From Atrichornis clamosus (lineage: Eukaryota > Chordata > Aves > Passeriformes > Menuridae), in contig WBMZ01005367.1 in NCBI GenBank assembly GCA_013400975.1, positions 310,001-374,000 of the forward strand: a stretch of 64,000 nucleotides of DNA. The letters are read 5' to 3'. The number at the start of each line of letters is the position of its first letter. Positions within the stretch are counted from its first letter, which is position 1. The notes under the pieces were generated by a model that did no database searches, was not told the DNA's origin, and saw only the letters and a list, made by a program, of their open reading frames with translations. The position numbers were made by a program, and so were the translations under genes. Below are positions 14,291-28,700 of this stretch, piece by piece.

Positions 14291-14463
14291 CACAGAATCA
14301 CAGAATATCCTGAGTTGGAAGGGAACCACAAGGATCATTGAGTCCAACTCCTGGCCCTGCACAGGACAGCCCCAGAAGTCACCATGTGCTTGAGATCACT
14401 GTCCTAATGCTTCTTGAACTCTGGCAGGCTTGGTGCTGTGACCACTGCTGTGGGGAACCTGCC
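14291..14463 (-). mobile_element. CR1 LINE 3'-end fragment (different subfamily)
   Basis: The segment starts with two ACAGAAT units (the reverse complement of the CR1 terminal repeats), followed by GAGTTGGAAGGGAACC, GAGTCCAACTCCTGGCCCTG and CTTCTTGAACTCTGGCAGGC. The wording differs from the 48103 element and fits the CR1 lineage with the TCCTGGCCCTGCACAGGAC block. It is 5'-truncated, as is normal for CR1. Confidence 0.9.
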
Positions 14464-16106
14464 TTATGCATAACTGGAATAACAAGGCTGGGGTCCTGTC
14501 AGACCTCCTTGCTGAAGAATGACAATATGTGGCCTATTTTCCAGTATGTAATACTCAGGAAGATGGTTACGACTGTGTTTCAGTGGTACAAGTATCTGAT
14601 CATGTGTGCCATTGTCTGTTCCCTCAAAGGAAGGAGTTGTTAAGATGCATAAAGCCTCTTTAATAAGGTCTAACAGTTTGATAAATGACTCAGCTTTATA
14701 TCTGGATGCATAAGGTCTGTCTTTGTTACACCCACATGTTTAAACTTAAGAGTTACCTAATTTGCAAGCACGTGCCTTTGGTAGTAGGGACAGCATTCTC
14801 ACCAGTGCTTGCAGCTCACATCTTCAAGGATGTGTTGGTGCCTAAAAACAGCTAAGGATGTACTTCCTCGGTGGCTTCAACAGAGAAAATACTTCCTCTT
14901 CTGTTTTTTCTCCCAAGATTCTTCATAGGGAATCTAGAATGTTTTGTCCAAAAATAGGGTTTGGGGGTTTTTTCCCCATGGAAGTAATTTCTTCATTTGG
15001 AAGAAATATAAAAGCTGTTTAAAGGTCTCATGACATTAGAGAAGTGAAGATGGTCCTTGTCTAAACATTATCAACCTATTGTGTTTTGCCTGTATTCTCT
15101 ACTTTTGTCTTGAAATATGAACTGGAGGAATTCAATGTTTAGTAATAAGCTGTTGTGATGTGCTGTTGGAAACCAGTTAGTTTCTAACCTCAAGATGACC
15201 ATATTTTGATGATGGGTAAGTTTTTACCTGCATAGTACAAGCATCTCAATTGATAATCCTTTATCTTACTTCAATGCTGTTAAAATCCATGGCAGTAACT
15301 CAAAAACACTGGAATATCAGAGTGGTGAAGCAGAGTTACAATTTGTGAAGCTCTGCATAAGGAGAAAAAGTAAATGCGAGGTAAGAATCATCTGGCCAGC
15401 TGGAAGCATCCTCAAGATACACAGCTGCATCTGAGCTCAAATCTCACTTGCTGTGGAGATCATCAAATATGCATTTCTAAGTGGATCAGAATGTCCAGGA
15501 AGGATAAACAACTATTCCAAAAGTGTCAGTTCAAGAAGGTAGAAACAGAAATCTTATCAGAAATGACAGTTTTCATCAGTACTCCTTGTCCAAAGCAGTT
15601 GCTGGCTCTTAGTTGCATACCGAAATGCCTTGTGAACACAAGGTGCTGTATTTTTGCCCTTCATTATAAGAAATTAGACCAGTAATGTTATCAGTGGGCA
15701 AGTTTTTCTGAGACTCCAGCATGAATTTAAAACTTCGTTGGCAGCTTCTACCTCCTGTTTCATTTATAGAAGATGAATCACGATTAAATTTGGGTCTCAT
15801 TAAGGTAACAACTCTAGGTGTCTTAAACGAGAGTTTTGCAGAAGGGGGTTGGTTCTGACCATAATAAAATGGGGAAATATTTGCACTCTATTCCACTTTC
15901 TGCTGCATCAGGTTAAACCTGACAACAGCCTCTGTGTTTGGAATATACCCAAAATATCCCAAACTGACAGCTGCACAAATTAATTGGTATTTGACCAACA
16001 AAGTCTGCAGCTGTCAACTGTGATACATATTGATTGTTTTCTTATAATGCTTACTCATACAACACTTGTCTGTGTTCAGTAAAAGTTTTGAAGGGAAAGA
16101 AAGTTT

Positions 16107-16118
16107 AAAAAAAAAAAA
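16107..16118 (+). repeat. A12 homopolymer
   Basis: Twelve consecutive A residues with no LINE or SINE body recognised upstream, so not clearly a retrotransposon tail. Confidence 0.9.
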
Positions 16119-19100
16119 TCTGTAGGTATGGACTTTATCTTTTAACAAAGACAGACATGCAAGACACTCATTTAGTGTGGGGGCTGCCCTGGTGATCAGT
16201 TTGACCAAGAAAATGGTGATGAGAATTTTGTTCCAAATTAAACATTTATTATCTTTTTAAAATCAGAAATTCTAATTTTTTTCATTGTACCTTATGTTCA
16301 TAAGGCTTTGGCTTAATCAGAATCTTTTTTATACTGAACTAAGAGTGGCCCTCCTGAGGGGTTGTGCTTCTACAACTACAGGACTTTAAGCCTATTAATT
16401 AAACCAGTTTTTAAACTAAAGCCTGACATTTTCCTTGCTTGCATCTATGTTTCTATGTCTCTGGCTATCAGAGGCATCTGGCTATATTGCCCAGCTCTTA
16501 ATCTCTGTAAGGGCATAAACCCATGGGTTAGTTTTAATACTGACCATTTGTATTAGTATATGGTCTATGAAATTGTTTCCCTAAAGATAGGTGACAGCCA
16601 GCTTTTACTTTGCCAGATATTTTATCAAATGAGAATTATGGAGCATTCCATTAAACAGGGATGATTTTGCCTCCTTGACTTACCCCTTGACTTTTCCGTC
16701 CAGGAGAGTAGACACAGGTGAATTCAAGCTTTCTTAGAGATAATACATTCTTTTTTGAAGGCACTTAAAAATATAAATTACAGAACTTATTTCTCTTTCT
16801 TGAAAGTTTGTTCAATAACTTTGAGAAGGGATATTTGTAGGAAGCTTTTGCAAATAATCTAATATATATTACAGCTCTATACTGAACCAAAACCAACTGA
16901 CAAATGCAAAGCAGTGAACTGTGCCAGATATGTTTTTGCACACCAGCAGTGTCTCCTCCTGAGATTAGTCCAAATTTCTATATATGATCTGTTTGGTTCC
17001 CACCAAATAAAATAACAACCTGCTTCAAATATCTTCATACCTTTGCGATATCTCCTGTCTTGGCTGATGCAGCAGGGATTAAACTGCGACCATTTTGGAC
17101 TTACACATACATATCTTTGCAGCCTCAGCTAAGCAGCCATTCCCTGCAGGCCACTGGAATGGATTCAGGCCTTGGTGGACTGGGCTCTGAGTGCAGTACG
17201 TAACTCATGTTTGAAAAATGCACATCAGCGTGGGGTTGGTTTTCATCTGTTTAAGACTTTGTCTCCCCCTCCACCAAACCAGAAGAGTTCACATGCAGCA
17301 CCAGCAGCAGCACTTGGCATAATACATTTTGTCAAGAAGCATCTCTCCAGACCGAAGCAATCTGGTCACTCCCATGTCTGCTGTGAACTTGATAATTAGA
17401 AGAGAAAACAGCGGCTGTTCACAACTTTGCTCTTAAAGAGGAGAGGACTTCTTCATTATTTTATATATGCTCTCTTATGCGAGACACAACAAATGTGTGG
17501 ATATGACATTATCCACAAAGATGTAGCTTTTTTCGACATTTGTATCAAAATGCCAGTTCTCCCCTTGCTGTGTTACAGTAACAGTGATGGCTGTCTGCTT
17601 TTATATTTACTACAAGTGGGTTGGTGAGAGGGAAGTTGAAAATTTTCGTGAAGTTTGAGACTTTTCCTTCTGTGTTTTTTTTGTGTGTGCATGAGAATAT
17701 TGCTGTTGAGTGAGACTGCTGTGTGTGCCACAGTGTTTAGGACTTGAAAGCATTGTCCTTGCCATTTATGGTGTCCAACGCACACATCCAAGCCATGTAG
17801 CATCAGCATGGGTAAACGAGCACTCGTCATTAACAAATAGACATGGGTAATATGATCTAATTCTATTCTGGTCAATAGGAAAATTCAAAGTCATTGAACT
17901 TGGTTACGTGACTCCTCGAGGCTCCCTTGAGAATCTCAGCCCAAAGCAGAAGGGGAAGAAAGCCCGAGCTGAGGTCACCCATGTGGATTGCGGGGCTTTG
18001 TCTGTGCAGTTGTGCAGTGTGGACTCAGGGCTTCATACACAGCAGACGTGCTGCACAGCGCCCTCTTCTCATCCCCAGTGCATCCTGAACGGATAGATCT
18101 AAAAAAAGGGCCACAGCCCATATGGGGCTTTACTGTTCCAAAGGTAGCTACTCCTTGTTCATGCCTTTGTAACTCAGGCCCACCTGAGCCCACACAGGAT
18201 CCTGGCTTTCCTTTAGAGATAGCTCTGTGCCATTGCTGGTTTATGAGTGGGAACAGTGGGTGCTCTGTGGTGTTGCTGCTGATTTCAGCTGCTGTGGCTG
18301 AGGCCAAACTTCAGCCGGCAGAGAGAGAATCTGCCAGGGACTGGCCACGGCCCCTCTCCTCCCTCCATGTAGCCACAGAACTGGAACAAGGGAATTCAAA
18401 AGGCTGCTTCTGTGAGAGGATGGGGAACATGGTCTGCATCTTACCTAGCGGGGGTTTCTCCTGCTGGTGTCATTAAGTTGGTTTTCCTTCTAGAAACTGA
18501 AACACCAGACAAGAGTTCATCACCAAACTTCACCCTGAAAGGATGGGTTTGGCACGTAGAGATTTTCTCCCCTCTTTGCTCTGATTTACTATTAGGACAC
18601 TGAATTGCTGACTTTGTTTAAAATTCCTCCTACCATTAGAAGCATATGTTTCTGATTTTTTTTATGATGACGTAGTTTGCACTCTTATCCGAGAGCTGTG
18701 TTCTTAATAGGCCCAACTATATTTGGAATCACTGAACTGCTCTTGAAATGGAAGATGGATGTCAGTATTCCCGGCAATCTTTCACTATATCTCTTTCCCC
18801 ATAGTTGAGTATTAAGGAACTATTCAAGCTGGAACACCTACACCATTTTATTTTAACGTAATTTGATTTGGTTTATTTTAGTGCTGTATATGCTCCTAGA
18901 GTAGCTGATGTAGGTAAATATATTAGTGAGATGATTTGGGGAGTATTCATTAAGTAAGAGGAAGAGTATGTCAGCAAGTGTAGAGGGTTTAGCTTTGCAT
19001 CAATTTACACACAACGAAATCTTACAAGCTTTAGAGATGTGATCCTGTGTTGCCACAGTCACATCCGTGTATCAGGCAGACTTGAGTGGCATTTTTCAAG

Positions 19101-21127
19101 GGACCTGCACAGCACAGTGGTCTGGATCCCACTGAATCCATGGGATGTTAGAAGACCTGATGGGTTTTGTTAGTCAGCTGTAGAATTCCCTGTGTCATGA
19201 TTATGCCTACAGCATCCATGTGGGAGATGACGGTTCTCTGCTCTTGGGGGCTGGTTGGTCCTCTGTAGTCCATCAGAGTCCTCCCAGTCCTGGACTACAA
19301 ACCAAGAAATGTCAGTCCTGAGAGGGAGCACTCAGGTCAGTGCTGGTCTTGGCCTCACACCATCGTGGAAACCTCTTTAAGACTCCCTTGTGAAAAAGCA
19401 ATGTGCCTTTTTCAAGAAAAAAACCAAACCCCCAACTGCCCAAAAGTTCAGGTTCATTTTGGAGCAGACTTTGTGTTTCAGCAACTTTAAACTCTGTGTT
19501 TGATTTTGGAAGAAGAAAGTCACTCACTTGATCTGACCCACTGCAGACAAGTGGGCTGTTCATTCTGTGGAATCTGTTTATGCTATGGAAGCTTTGATAA
19601 CTGGCTTGGACTATTGCCTGCTGGTTAAAAAGGTAGCCAGGCTTCATGGGAGTCTCCTCCTTCTACACTAGAACTGCAAAAGCATCCCATATACTCCTTC
19701 CAAAAAAAATACTCTATTATTCTCTGGGAATTTTTCAGGGTTTAACTTCTTTTTACTTGTGGGTGTACTTCTCAATGCATTAAAAGGTCTGGTGTTTCTT
19801 TGATATTCTGCCTGTATAGGTCCTTATCTTGTGGAATCTGTCAATTTTTACTATGCAGAATTGAGAGTAGGCTTCTTTATAGACACCCTTGGGTACTTGG
19901 AGAATACTTTTGACATTCCTTATGTGTGCTATGTCACTAGATGTGCTCCTATGGCATGCAGTGATTTACGGGAAGCATGGCAGGAGAAAAATACACATTT
20001 TTAGAGTGGGGTAATCCTGAAAAGAGTGCTTGATTTGACAATAATTCCTAGTGATAATCCAGATTTTATCTTCATTTATTAAATCCATTTATCCCCCTTG
20101 TAAGTTTTGGTTAACTGAGAGGTAGAAAGAGCTGTTTTTCGGAGAACACTGATGTTGTGAGGGTGATACACGGCAGAGACCCATAACCAAGGACATGAAA
20201 TATATGGAAATGAGGCAAAAGGAGGGATTTTGGTGAGGTAATCAGAGCTCTGACTGCTGTGGGTGATTTGTGTCTTGTTTTTAGGAAAATGAAAGAGCAT
20301 AAGCCCAAGAGCTCATTCTGGAAATGGCTTTATAATAATGGTTTTCAGCTAGTTGAATAGGCAGGTACTTAAATTTTTTTCCAGTAGCAGAGCCAGCTCC
20401 TCCACAGTAATTTAATTTGAAACTCCTGAATGATGGATTTACTTTTTTAGTTATTCTTTACAGACCCTGTGAAGCCCACAGCCTCCCAGGGGTCTTCACT
20501 CCCCTGGGTGGAAACCACCCCTCTGAAGTGAGGAGGAGTGAAAAAAAACCTTCAAAGAAAATGACAGGAGGAAGCAGAGGCAGATTAAAGCTAAAGCCGA
20601 GGAGCCGTGCTGGTGCCTCCAGTAGCAATGCAGTTGTGAAGGTGTTAGTATTGGATACTTTTTTCAGGAAATTTCTACACGTTAACCTTTTTTTCCAAGT
20701 AAGAACTTGAGCTCACAAGACTTTTAATTGACCTCCCATGAGTCTCAGCCAGTCCTTGCCTGTTCCTGTGCTGTGGCCTTTCTGCAAGGAAGAAGATGGT
20801 GTTAAGGGATTTGGTGCCACTGAGGGTGTTGGTGTCTGTGGTTTGTCCTTGGTCCTGGCCATGATTTCCCTTCTCCAGTGTGGAGGAAGAAGATCAGAAA
20901 ATAGGTTTTTTTCTCAGACTATTCCAGGCTAAACTTTTCATTTGAGGGTTCTAAAAGACTATCTCTTCCCCAAGAGTCCTCCTGAAGCCACATGTGCACC
21001 AGGGTTCATTGGGTGATGGCATAGCCCCACTGAAATAATATATTTGAAGCAGAATCGTAGCCATTGCTGAGTTACTTAAATATCAGCACTTTGCACTGTT
21101 GTGCAGAGCCAAAAGTATTGCTGGGAG

Positions 21128-21152
21128 AAAGCAGTTAATTAAAAACTGCTTT
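21128..21152. repeat. Perfect 9 bp inverted repeat with 7 nt AT loop
   Basis: AAAGCAGTT (21128-21136) and AACTGCTTT (21144-21152) are exact reverse complements around AATTAAA. A hairpin of this size can arise by chance; there is no sign of a longer precursor stem like a microRNA. Confidence 0.75.
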
Positions 21153-22596
21153 GCAGTGCTCTCCTTCTCCTTGTATTAAAAATAAAGTAGAACATTGTGA
21201 GCATTTGGTCCTTCTGTTTTATAAACAATTTTCCTCACACTTTCTCCTGTTTACTGTTGATAATTGTGAGGAATTATACTGCTGATCAAAGAAGCTCCAT
21301 TGAGTCTGCTGTGGTGGGACCAGATGCTTTTCTGTAGCTCTGCTAATGGGAGCTCTTTGTCCCCTAACAGAACAAAAATGCTCCTCACTTGGGATCATTT
21401 CACTTGTAGCAATCCCCTCTTCCCTAGGAGGCATAACACATGCACATTACTGTAAATAGAAAATATATTTAAACATGACACATGGCTACATGGATGCCTT
21501 TAAGATTGAGTAATCCAGGAGAAAAGAGGAATGGAGGAGGAATGGAGCGAGATGAGAAGATTCAAGAAAAAAAACTTTCTCCGACTTGGATGCTGAAGAG
21601 GTTCCCAAACAGTTAATTCCTGCTGCATATTTTTTCGCTTCTCACTTAAAATAGAAAAAAAATCTGAAAGTGATCACAAATGCCAAGAATTTGAACAGGA
21701 ACTGTGAACCCCCTTGCAAACCTACAGCTTGTTCAAACTCGCCTTTAGTATTTCACAGAGAGAGGAATTTTACAGGTAAGCTCTAATAGCTATAAAAAGC
21801 TGAGTGAAAGTATGTGCCAGATCACTCTTGCGCTCAAGGAAGCCATTTCCAAATGTCATCAGAGGTTCACCCATATGATTGAGACTCAAGGCCAGATGCT
21901 GGCCATGGTCATGGCTGGAGAAAGATTTGGACAAGGGCTTGAACCTCCCCAGTGTTTATTGCCTGAGTCAAAACAAAGTCAAACTGGAACCAATAAGCCC
22001 TCAGGGCTGCAGAGCCACGGGGGCTCAGGTGTTGGTTGTGGCTAACCCAGGTCTGTTTTGCCACATGTGCATGAGGCAGTGATGGCAAATCTGCTGCTTG
22101 ACTGAGCTCCTCCCGCCCTCCCTGTCCTGCAGAGAGATGCCCACGAGGATTTGTGTCGATCTGAGGAAGTGAATTTCGTGTGCAAGGCATCTCATACAGA
22201 GCACAGTGTGCACCATGTATTACAAAATAGACATGTCTGTAAACGATGCTGACCTTTACTGTGGTTGGGCCTGCTTGAAAAGAAAGCCCTGAGGAGACAT
22301 CCTCCACCGAGGAGACAACACTGTGATTTCTGTAATCTGCGTGTGGTATTTCTGGCTTAGGAAAGGCTAAGCCATTTCTGTGCTGTCACTGCCCACCAGA
22401 TACCTTAACACCTTCTTGTGCAGTCTCTGGCTGGCAATTCTGCTCTAACCCAAATTATTTCAGTAGGACTGGGTGCATAGCTGACCCATGAAGAACTCCA
22501 GTATTTTTGCATGCCTCGGTTGGAGTTAACGGGGTTCCCCAGACAACTGACTTGTCTGCTATAAACAGAAAAGCCACATGCAAGCTGTCATTGATC

Positions 22597-22724
22597 CCCG
22601 TCCCTGGGAGTGTTCAAAAACATGAGGATATGGTATTTGAGGACATTGTTTAGTGGTGAACATGGTTGACAGTTGGACTTGATGATTTTAGAGGTCTTTT
22701 CCGTAATGATTCCATGATTCTGCG
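22597..22724 (+). mobile_element. CR1 LINE 3'-end fragment, plus orientation
   Basis: The segment reads CCCTGGGAGTGTTCAAAAAC, later TTGGACTTGATGATTTTAGA and GGTCTTTTCC, and ends in degenerate ATGATTCCATGATTCTG units. These are the CR1 3' untranslated region and its terminal short repeats in sense orientation. It is 5'-truncated to about 128 bp. Confidence 0.88.
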
Positions 22725-25700
22725 ACGTGATGTGTGTTGTGGTAAGGATCCATATTATAAATGCATTTGTGTGTGCATTTCTTAGCCTCAAAGAAATATT
22801 TTTAAGCATCATAGTTCATAGCTATCTCTCACCATGGTATCTTGGCACTGTATTTGCAACACTGCAAACAATGAAGTACAAAAAACCCTTCTTTGCCTGT
22901 GAAGAGGCGCAAGTGTTTTGTTAAGGTCTCTGAGAAACGCGTTCCTGAAGAAACGTGTCTTTCAGCAGATCTGATGGTGGCAAGGACATGGGTATTGGTA
23001 GAAATCCTTTGGACTGTGGTGTGGTTGAGGGCCTACCCTGGACTTATATCCTCTAATAGTAACTCCTGTAGAAAAAGCCCCATTACTTTGCCCAAACACA
23101 TACTGTGCCCCCTCCTGCTCACCTTCAGGAAGCTCTTCCAGAGTGTTGGGTCAGCCATTGAGATCCCCTTTTGTGTTTGACTGCCATTTCTAAAATAACT
23201 GAGTCTGGTAGAAAGGCAGATGCTCCCTGGGATAGGATAGGCTTAACTTGGTGTATGAGTTCCTTAGATTAGCACTCAAACCTGGTTTTGGATGCCCTAC
23301 AGAGCAGGGGACCAGCAGAGGCTGAAACACCCTGGTGTGATGCAGCACAAGGATGTTTGATTGACCCACGGTGAGAATGAAACCAGGCACCGAGCCCAGT
23401 TTCTTGTGAACTCTTTGCTCAGACAAATATGCTCACCTGGAGTCAAGGTGGGGACCAAGTCTTTTTGTTTCCTTTCTGGGAACTGGGAAAGGCCCCACCT
23501 TGTTCAAGTCATCCCTGCAGGAGGATGCCTGCCCTCAAATGGTTAAGTGCTGATGCTTGTCTGAGTTACTTCCTTCTTCTTGGGAATGTGTTAAGCACTA
23601 AATGATGCATGAGCACCTTGGAGGGAGGTGTTACATTCTGTATGAAACCGTACACAGAGTATTTTTCACTGGTGATTTTATTCTGGTTCCAGGCTAACTT
23701 GACATGCTAAGCAGGCCCTGAAGCAAAGCAGTAATTTGCGTTCCTCTAAACAAACACGTCCTCTAATTACTGTTTTAAAGGTGATATCACATAGAAAGAA
23801 GCAACAGAAAATAATTTAATAGGGTGGGACACGTGTCAAACTGGCACTGGCATGAACAAAATGTCTTGAAGTTGTAGCAACTTGTCTTTGTACTTGGCAT
23901 GCTGCTTTGCTTGCCCCAAATTTAGTAAGATTTTGAGTGTGATATTTCCTAGGAAAAATTGTTTCTCAGGGATCAGTGTCTGTCCAAATTGCAAAAACGG
24001 TGTTTTGCTCATCAGTTGGCCTCTGCTTTATGGTTTTTACTTTTATTATTTCCTTCTTTCCATGCATATTTTAGCAGGTGAGCACTTGTAATGTCAGCTG
24101 GGGACTGAACAGGGCTCTCCTTCAAGGTAAAGACAGGAGACACTACAGCCTCAGCTGGAAGACCCCCATCTCTGCAGGAGGGGTTGTAGCAGGCTCTTAA
24201 CAATCACACACAGCCTACAGAGGGAGATCCAGAAGAGGCAGTCATCAGAGTTGTCTCTTGAGGAATGTGCAATCAAGACAAGCCAAAATCTCTTAGTAAT
24301 TAAGATTGCAGTCAACTTTCATTATGAAGCCCAACTTCTGATCCTCTCTTCTGCCCCTGGTCACAGCTTACAAAATTTAATTGGTCTCAAAGATGACATA
24401 TTTATTTTCAAATAGCCAACTTTTATTTCTTCAGTGTGAAAAGGAAATTAAGCCAATTTGGTTTTAGTGACAAAACACTAGACAAGTTGGCATTTGTTAA
24501 ACATTTGTGTGTGTTCTTCTGAAGCTGCCATCCCTCTGCCCTGCCACCAACAGTGATATAGGCTCTGGGCAACAGTGTTCTCTCCTCTCCTCTCTGAGGG
24601 ATAATAATAACAACAGCAGCTTCAATCTGAGCTCCTTTTTTATTCCATGTATTGACTAGTAGAGTTGGAAGATCTCCCATATAGCATGTTGGAGATTATG
24701 ACTGTGTATTTACTCTATATTATTTATTGTCTCTTAAGAATTTCCCAAATGCTCGTTATGCTGTCACTTTTTGAAAAAATCTGAAATTATTTACTCAAAA
24801 ATTAGCTGTATTATTAAATGAAATGGCCTTCTAGTTACCTAGGTTGAGGCTGTTTTCCTCTTACTTGTATGAATTTTTTCTGTCACTTTTGTTAGGCATA
24901 TTGTGTATATAAAACCCTCTTCCTTCAAGAGGAAAACACTCCAAGAGGAAAATAACATGCCTGGAGAAAGCAAACATTAGACAATATCCCAACATACAAG
25001 GTCTCTGCAGTCCATATTGGTAATAGAGAGAGAATAAAGATTTAATTTAAAATCCATGTCATCTGATTTGTTCTCCTGTGTTTCAGCAACACACGTATAC
25101 CGTGACTGCAACATCCTGGCAGCGTGTCTGAGAGTGGTCCAAATGTACCAACATTTGAGATACCAACCTAGACAGATACCCAGCAAAGAGCAGAGAAGGT
25201 GGGGAAAAAAGTGCCATTTTTAGCTGTATGGATCAGTACAATTCACCACCAGAAACCTGTTGACATTTCAGAAAACAAACACTTGTTTAAACAATTTCCT
25301 TCCATTAGAATTCAGTCAGAGGCTTCTTTGTTCACACTCTTCCAAGTTGATTATTTATTCTTCATCCAAAAATATTTTAGATTAATGAGAGGAAACTGTA
25401 GCATGCTTTGGCTAGCAGTAACTTGAGTTTGCACGGTACAACATTGATGCAATAATTGCAGTAAATGGTGACTTTCACAAATGCACGTTCCCTTTTCTGG
25501 GTGGGATTGCTTGTGATAGGGCAGGAATTGTGTGCAGGCAGAGCCCCTGTTTGTATGAATATCATGCCCAGCTGAGTTTACATATTTGATACGATCCTGT
25601 TGGACTCCAAGGAGATAAATTAAATTAAGTTCTCAGAAGGGAAGTAATTAGACCATGAAACAATGGCCAAGATAAGGCACTATGGGAGAAAATGTCCTCG

Positions 25701-28700
25701 AATAAACAGGCAGTGGAGGGGGCTCTTAGTGGAGAAATACACATTTCCGCAGCTCTCAGAAGATTAGCAAAGCTGAGATTTCTCAAAATTAAAATGAGGA
25801 CCAAAGGGGCTGCTACAACCCTGGCTTTGGGTAGGGAAGAGGATAGTTGGGAATGGTACTGTCAAGAAATCTCCATCAGAGATAGATTCTCAGAGAAAGG
25901 TTTTCAAGGTGGGTGAGCTCCAGGCTTCAGCGTTTTCTCTTGCCACAGACCTGTTGTGAAATGAATACTGAGGTTGTTTCCTACATTCAGTGTCCACAGG
26001 AAAAAAATAAAAGGCTGAGAGATGCCAAAAGTGGAGGACCATTTGTGTGAAGGTGTCAGGAAAACAAGGAATCTGGACACTGGAGTCGTGGGGCAAGAGG
26101 ATTTAGCCAACAGCCTTCCACCCAGAGAGTAGTGAGAGAAGTGAAAGAAGTGTTTGGGAAAGAATGCTGGTGGTTGACATGGGATTATTTTTTCCAAATT
26201 GGAGCAAATTCCCAGGGCTGAAATCTGCCTTTGTAGTCACTGAGATAACAGATTTTTTATTATTTTTGCTGACCTTTAGTTAAACAAATAATAAATGCTA
26301 CCACAAGGAAGTACTGTATCACCTTCCTTTTAAATTATCTGATAGAATATCTTGTTTGTTTGGAGAATCAGGCTCTAAATGTCTTCCTAGTTACATTAGT
26401 TTTACATTTGTTTAATTTTTTTTTACTTCAACAAGGTTGTTTCTGAATTAAAGACTACCTGGATGTAATCAGCTATTAGAGTGAGCAGCTTGCAAACAGT
26501 GTCAGTGGGATTCTGAAGGTTTTTTATGTGGATCAGCCAGAGGATCTGGAAGCTTATGATTGTGAGAAGCAAAGGCATATTTTCTGTACAGATGTTTTAA
26601 AATAGCTGTTGTGCTATCTTATCAGGTTTATGTGAGCCATGGATCCCTACAGAGAAGGATACTGCTTGATTTTTCATGGAATGAAAGATGGTATCACCAC
26701 AGGCACTATGCATGGGAGGGATCTTCTTCATCAAGCAGTGTACCTAATCTTATTGAATCCTTAGAAATTATTTGAAATATGTTTTAGTTTTAAAAAATGA
26801 ATTGATATTGTAAAATGTGTAACAGTCCCCATTTCAAGGGCAATCACCTGGATATCATGGGTTTCTGTGTTAGAAATCCATGAATATTTGACTAAAAACG
26901 TCAGGCTGTGGGTGAGATTTCTGGAGATGGGAGCAGATGGTCGTGCTGAGGAGCAGGGAAATAGACACTTTTGCATCAGTTCTGGACCATGATTTGAAGC
27001 TCAGTGAAGAAAATGCCCTCTTGATTTCAGCTGCTGGCCTCAGTCCCTGCTGTGGATGGACATTTCATCCTCAACAGCGCTCGGCCTGTTTATAAAGCGA
27101 TGAAAAGTAAATCCTGTTTGGAATGGAGGATTAATGTAGTTGAGGGGTTGCAGTGAGCAGAGAGGGTGTGCATATATCTGTCTTGTTTCATACTGCAAAC
27201 CATCACCACAATGTCTGAGTAATGCACCAACTAGAGGAGGAATTGCCAGGTTTCTGGCACATTCAACATAGGTGTTAATCACCTCGCTTTTGGGTTTATA
27301 AAACATGGGTCACACACATACCTGCTTGAAGTTTGGTAGCTAATTTTAGATTTCTGTATACAAAAGTTCTTTTTAGCATTTCTTTGTGGGCAACCTGGGT
27401 AAGGAAGGAGATGTTTTAGTCTTGGAAGAGGTTAGCAGTATTTGATGGAGAGTCATATTCTAGATCTTTCTGGCCATCTCTAGAAATGCTCTTCATTGCT
27501 GACATCCTCAGCACACACGTACATGGGTGAAGTCTAGAACCAGGAAGCATCTTACACAGCGAGTGGATTCATCCTGGGAGGCAGCTGACAGAATTATTTT
27601 CAGAAGGCAAACTCCATCCTCGAGGTTTCTGCAAGTGAGGGGAAGTTTTCAAAAGGAGCTCTGCTCTTGGTCTGCTGAGCCAGGTAGCTCTGCTTAGGCC
27701 CTGTTCCCAGCTGGCATATCCCTCTGCATGGGTGCTGAGAGAGGTCTCAGTTCCTTTTCAGGCTGAAATCCCCTCCCTGAGTGAATTTTTTCATTTTCAA
27801 GGGCCATTTCTACATTAATCAACTGAAAGTTGAGTTCCTTTAGGCCCTTAGGCGTCTGTGTTCTTCCTCCCAAGAGGACAGTTACTTTGGAAAAAAAAAA
27901 AGAGATAGAGGTTGTTTATCTGCAGAGCCCGTTGGCCAAGTCCCACCTTCAAATTGTAGAATTGTTATTTGGAAGGAAAAGGAAACCCTGAGAGCCAGGT
28001 TAGGATGCAGATTGCCTTCATGTGTTCCAAGGCCTGCGGAAATGATCTGCAGAGGGAGCTGGGAGCCTGAGAGCAGCCCTCCAGAAAGTCAAAATGTTGG
28101 ATGGAGATAATGCAGAGAAGTAGACAAAGGCAGTGTCTGTGTTCCTGTCTGGAGCTCAGAGATTTAACTCTGGGCAGTAGGTTAGCAGCCTCTGCTCATC
28201 TAGGAGCCCTGTTGTCCTGGCTGGAGGTGGGTATCCAGCTGAGAGGGGCTTCCTGCTTGCGGTTGTGCACTCCCTTCCTGGTGAGACTCCTGGCAGCTCA
28301 CAAGTCCCGTCTCCTGGATGGCTTTGCCGCCTGCCACCAGGCTACAGACCCTCCTGGGTTTAGGTGCTTTGACCTCTTCCTAATCACAGTGGCAGCAGGA
28401 GCACAGGGTTAAAGGGTCCCTGAGCAGGGTCTCATGGACAGCACAAATGGAAGCACAAGCCCTTGGAAACTGTGACCTGCTGTCACCACACGGCATGGCT
28501 GGTGCAAACAGCAGCCACAGAGGTGACTTGTATGATGAGACAGCTGCCACAGGGAAGGAGAGATCTTTTCACCTTCAGGTGCACTTCTGACAAAGAGTAA
28601 ATGAGTGGGGGCGAAGGCAGCTGAAACTAGAGGAGAAAATAAGATGTAAAAACAAAAGCAGAAATGCAAACAAAGCAGGAGACACTGAGCAACAATTAGA

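Noticed and set aside
17988..18476. 162-codon plus-strand open frame
   Set aside because: No recognisable domain, an antisense frame of 110 codons is open over the same bases, and no transcript signals are visible.
21128..21152. Hairpin considered as a microRNA precursor
   Set aside because: The stem is only 9 bp and does not extend; microRNA precursors need about 25-30 paired bases.
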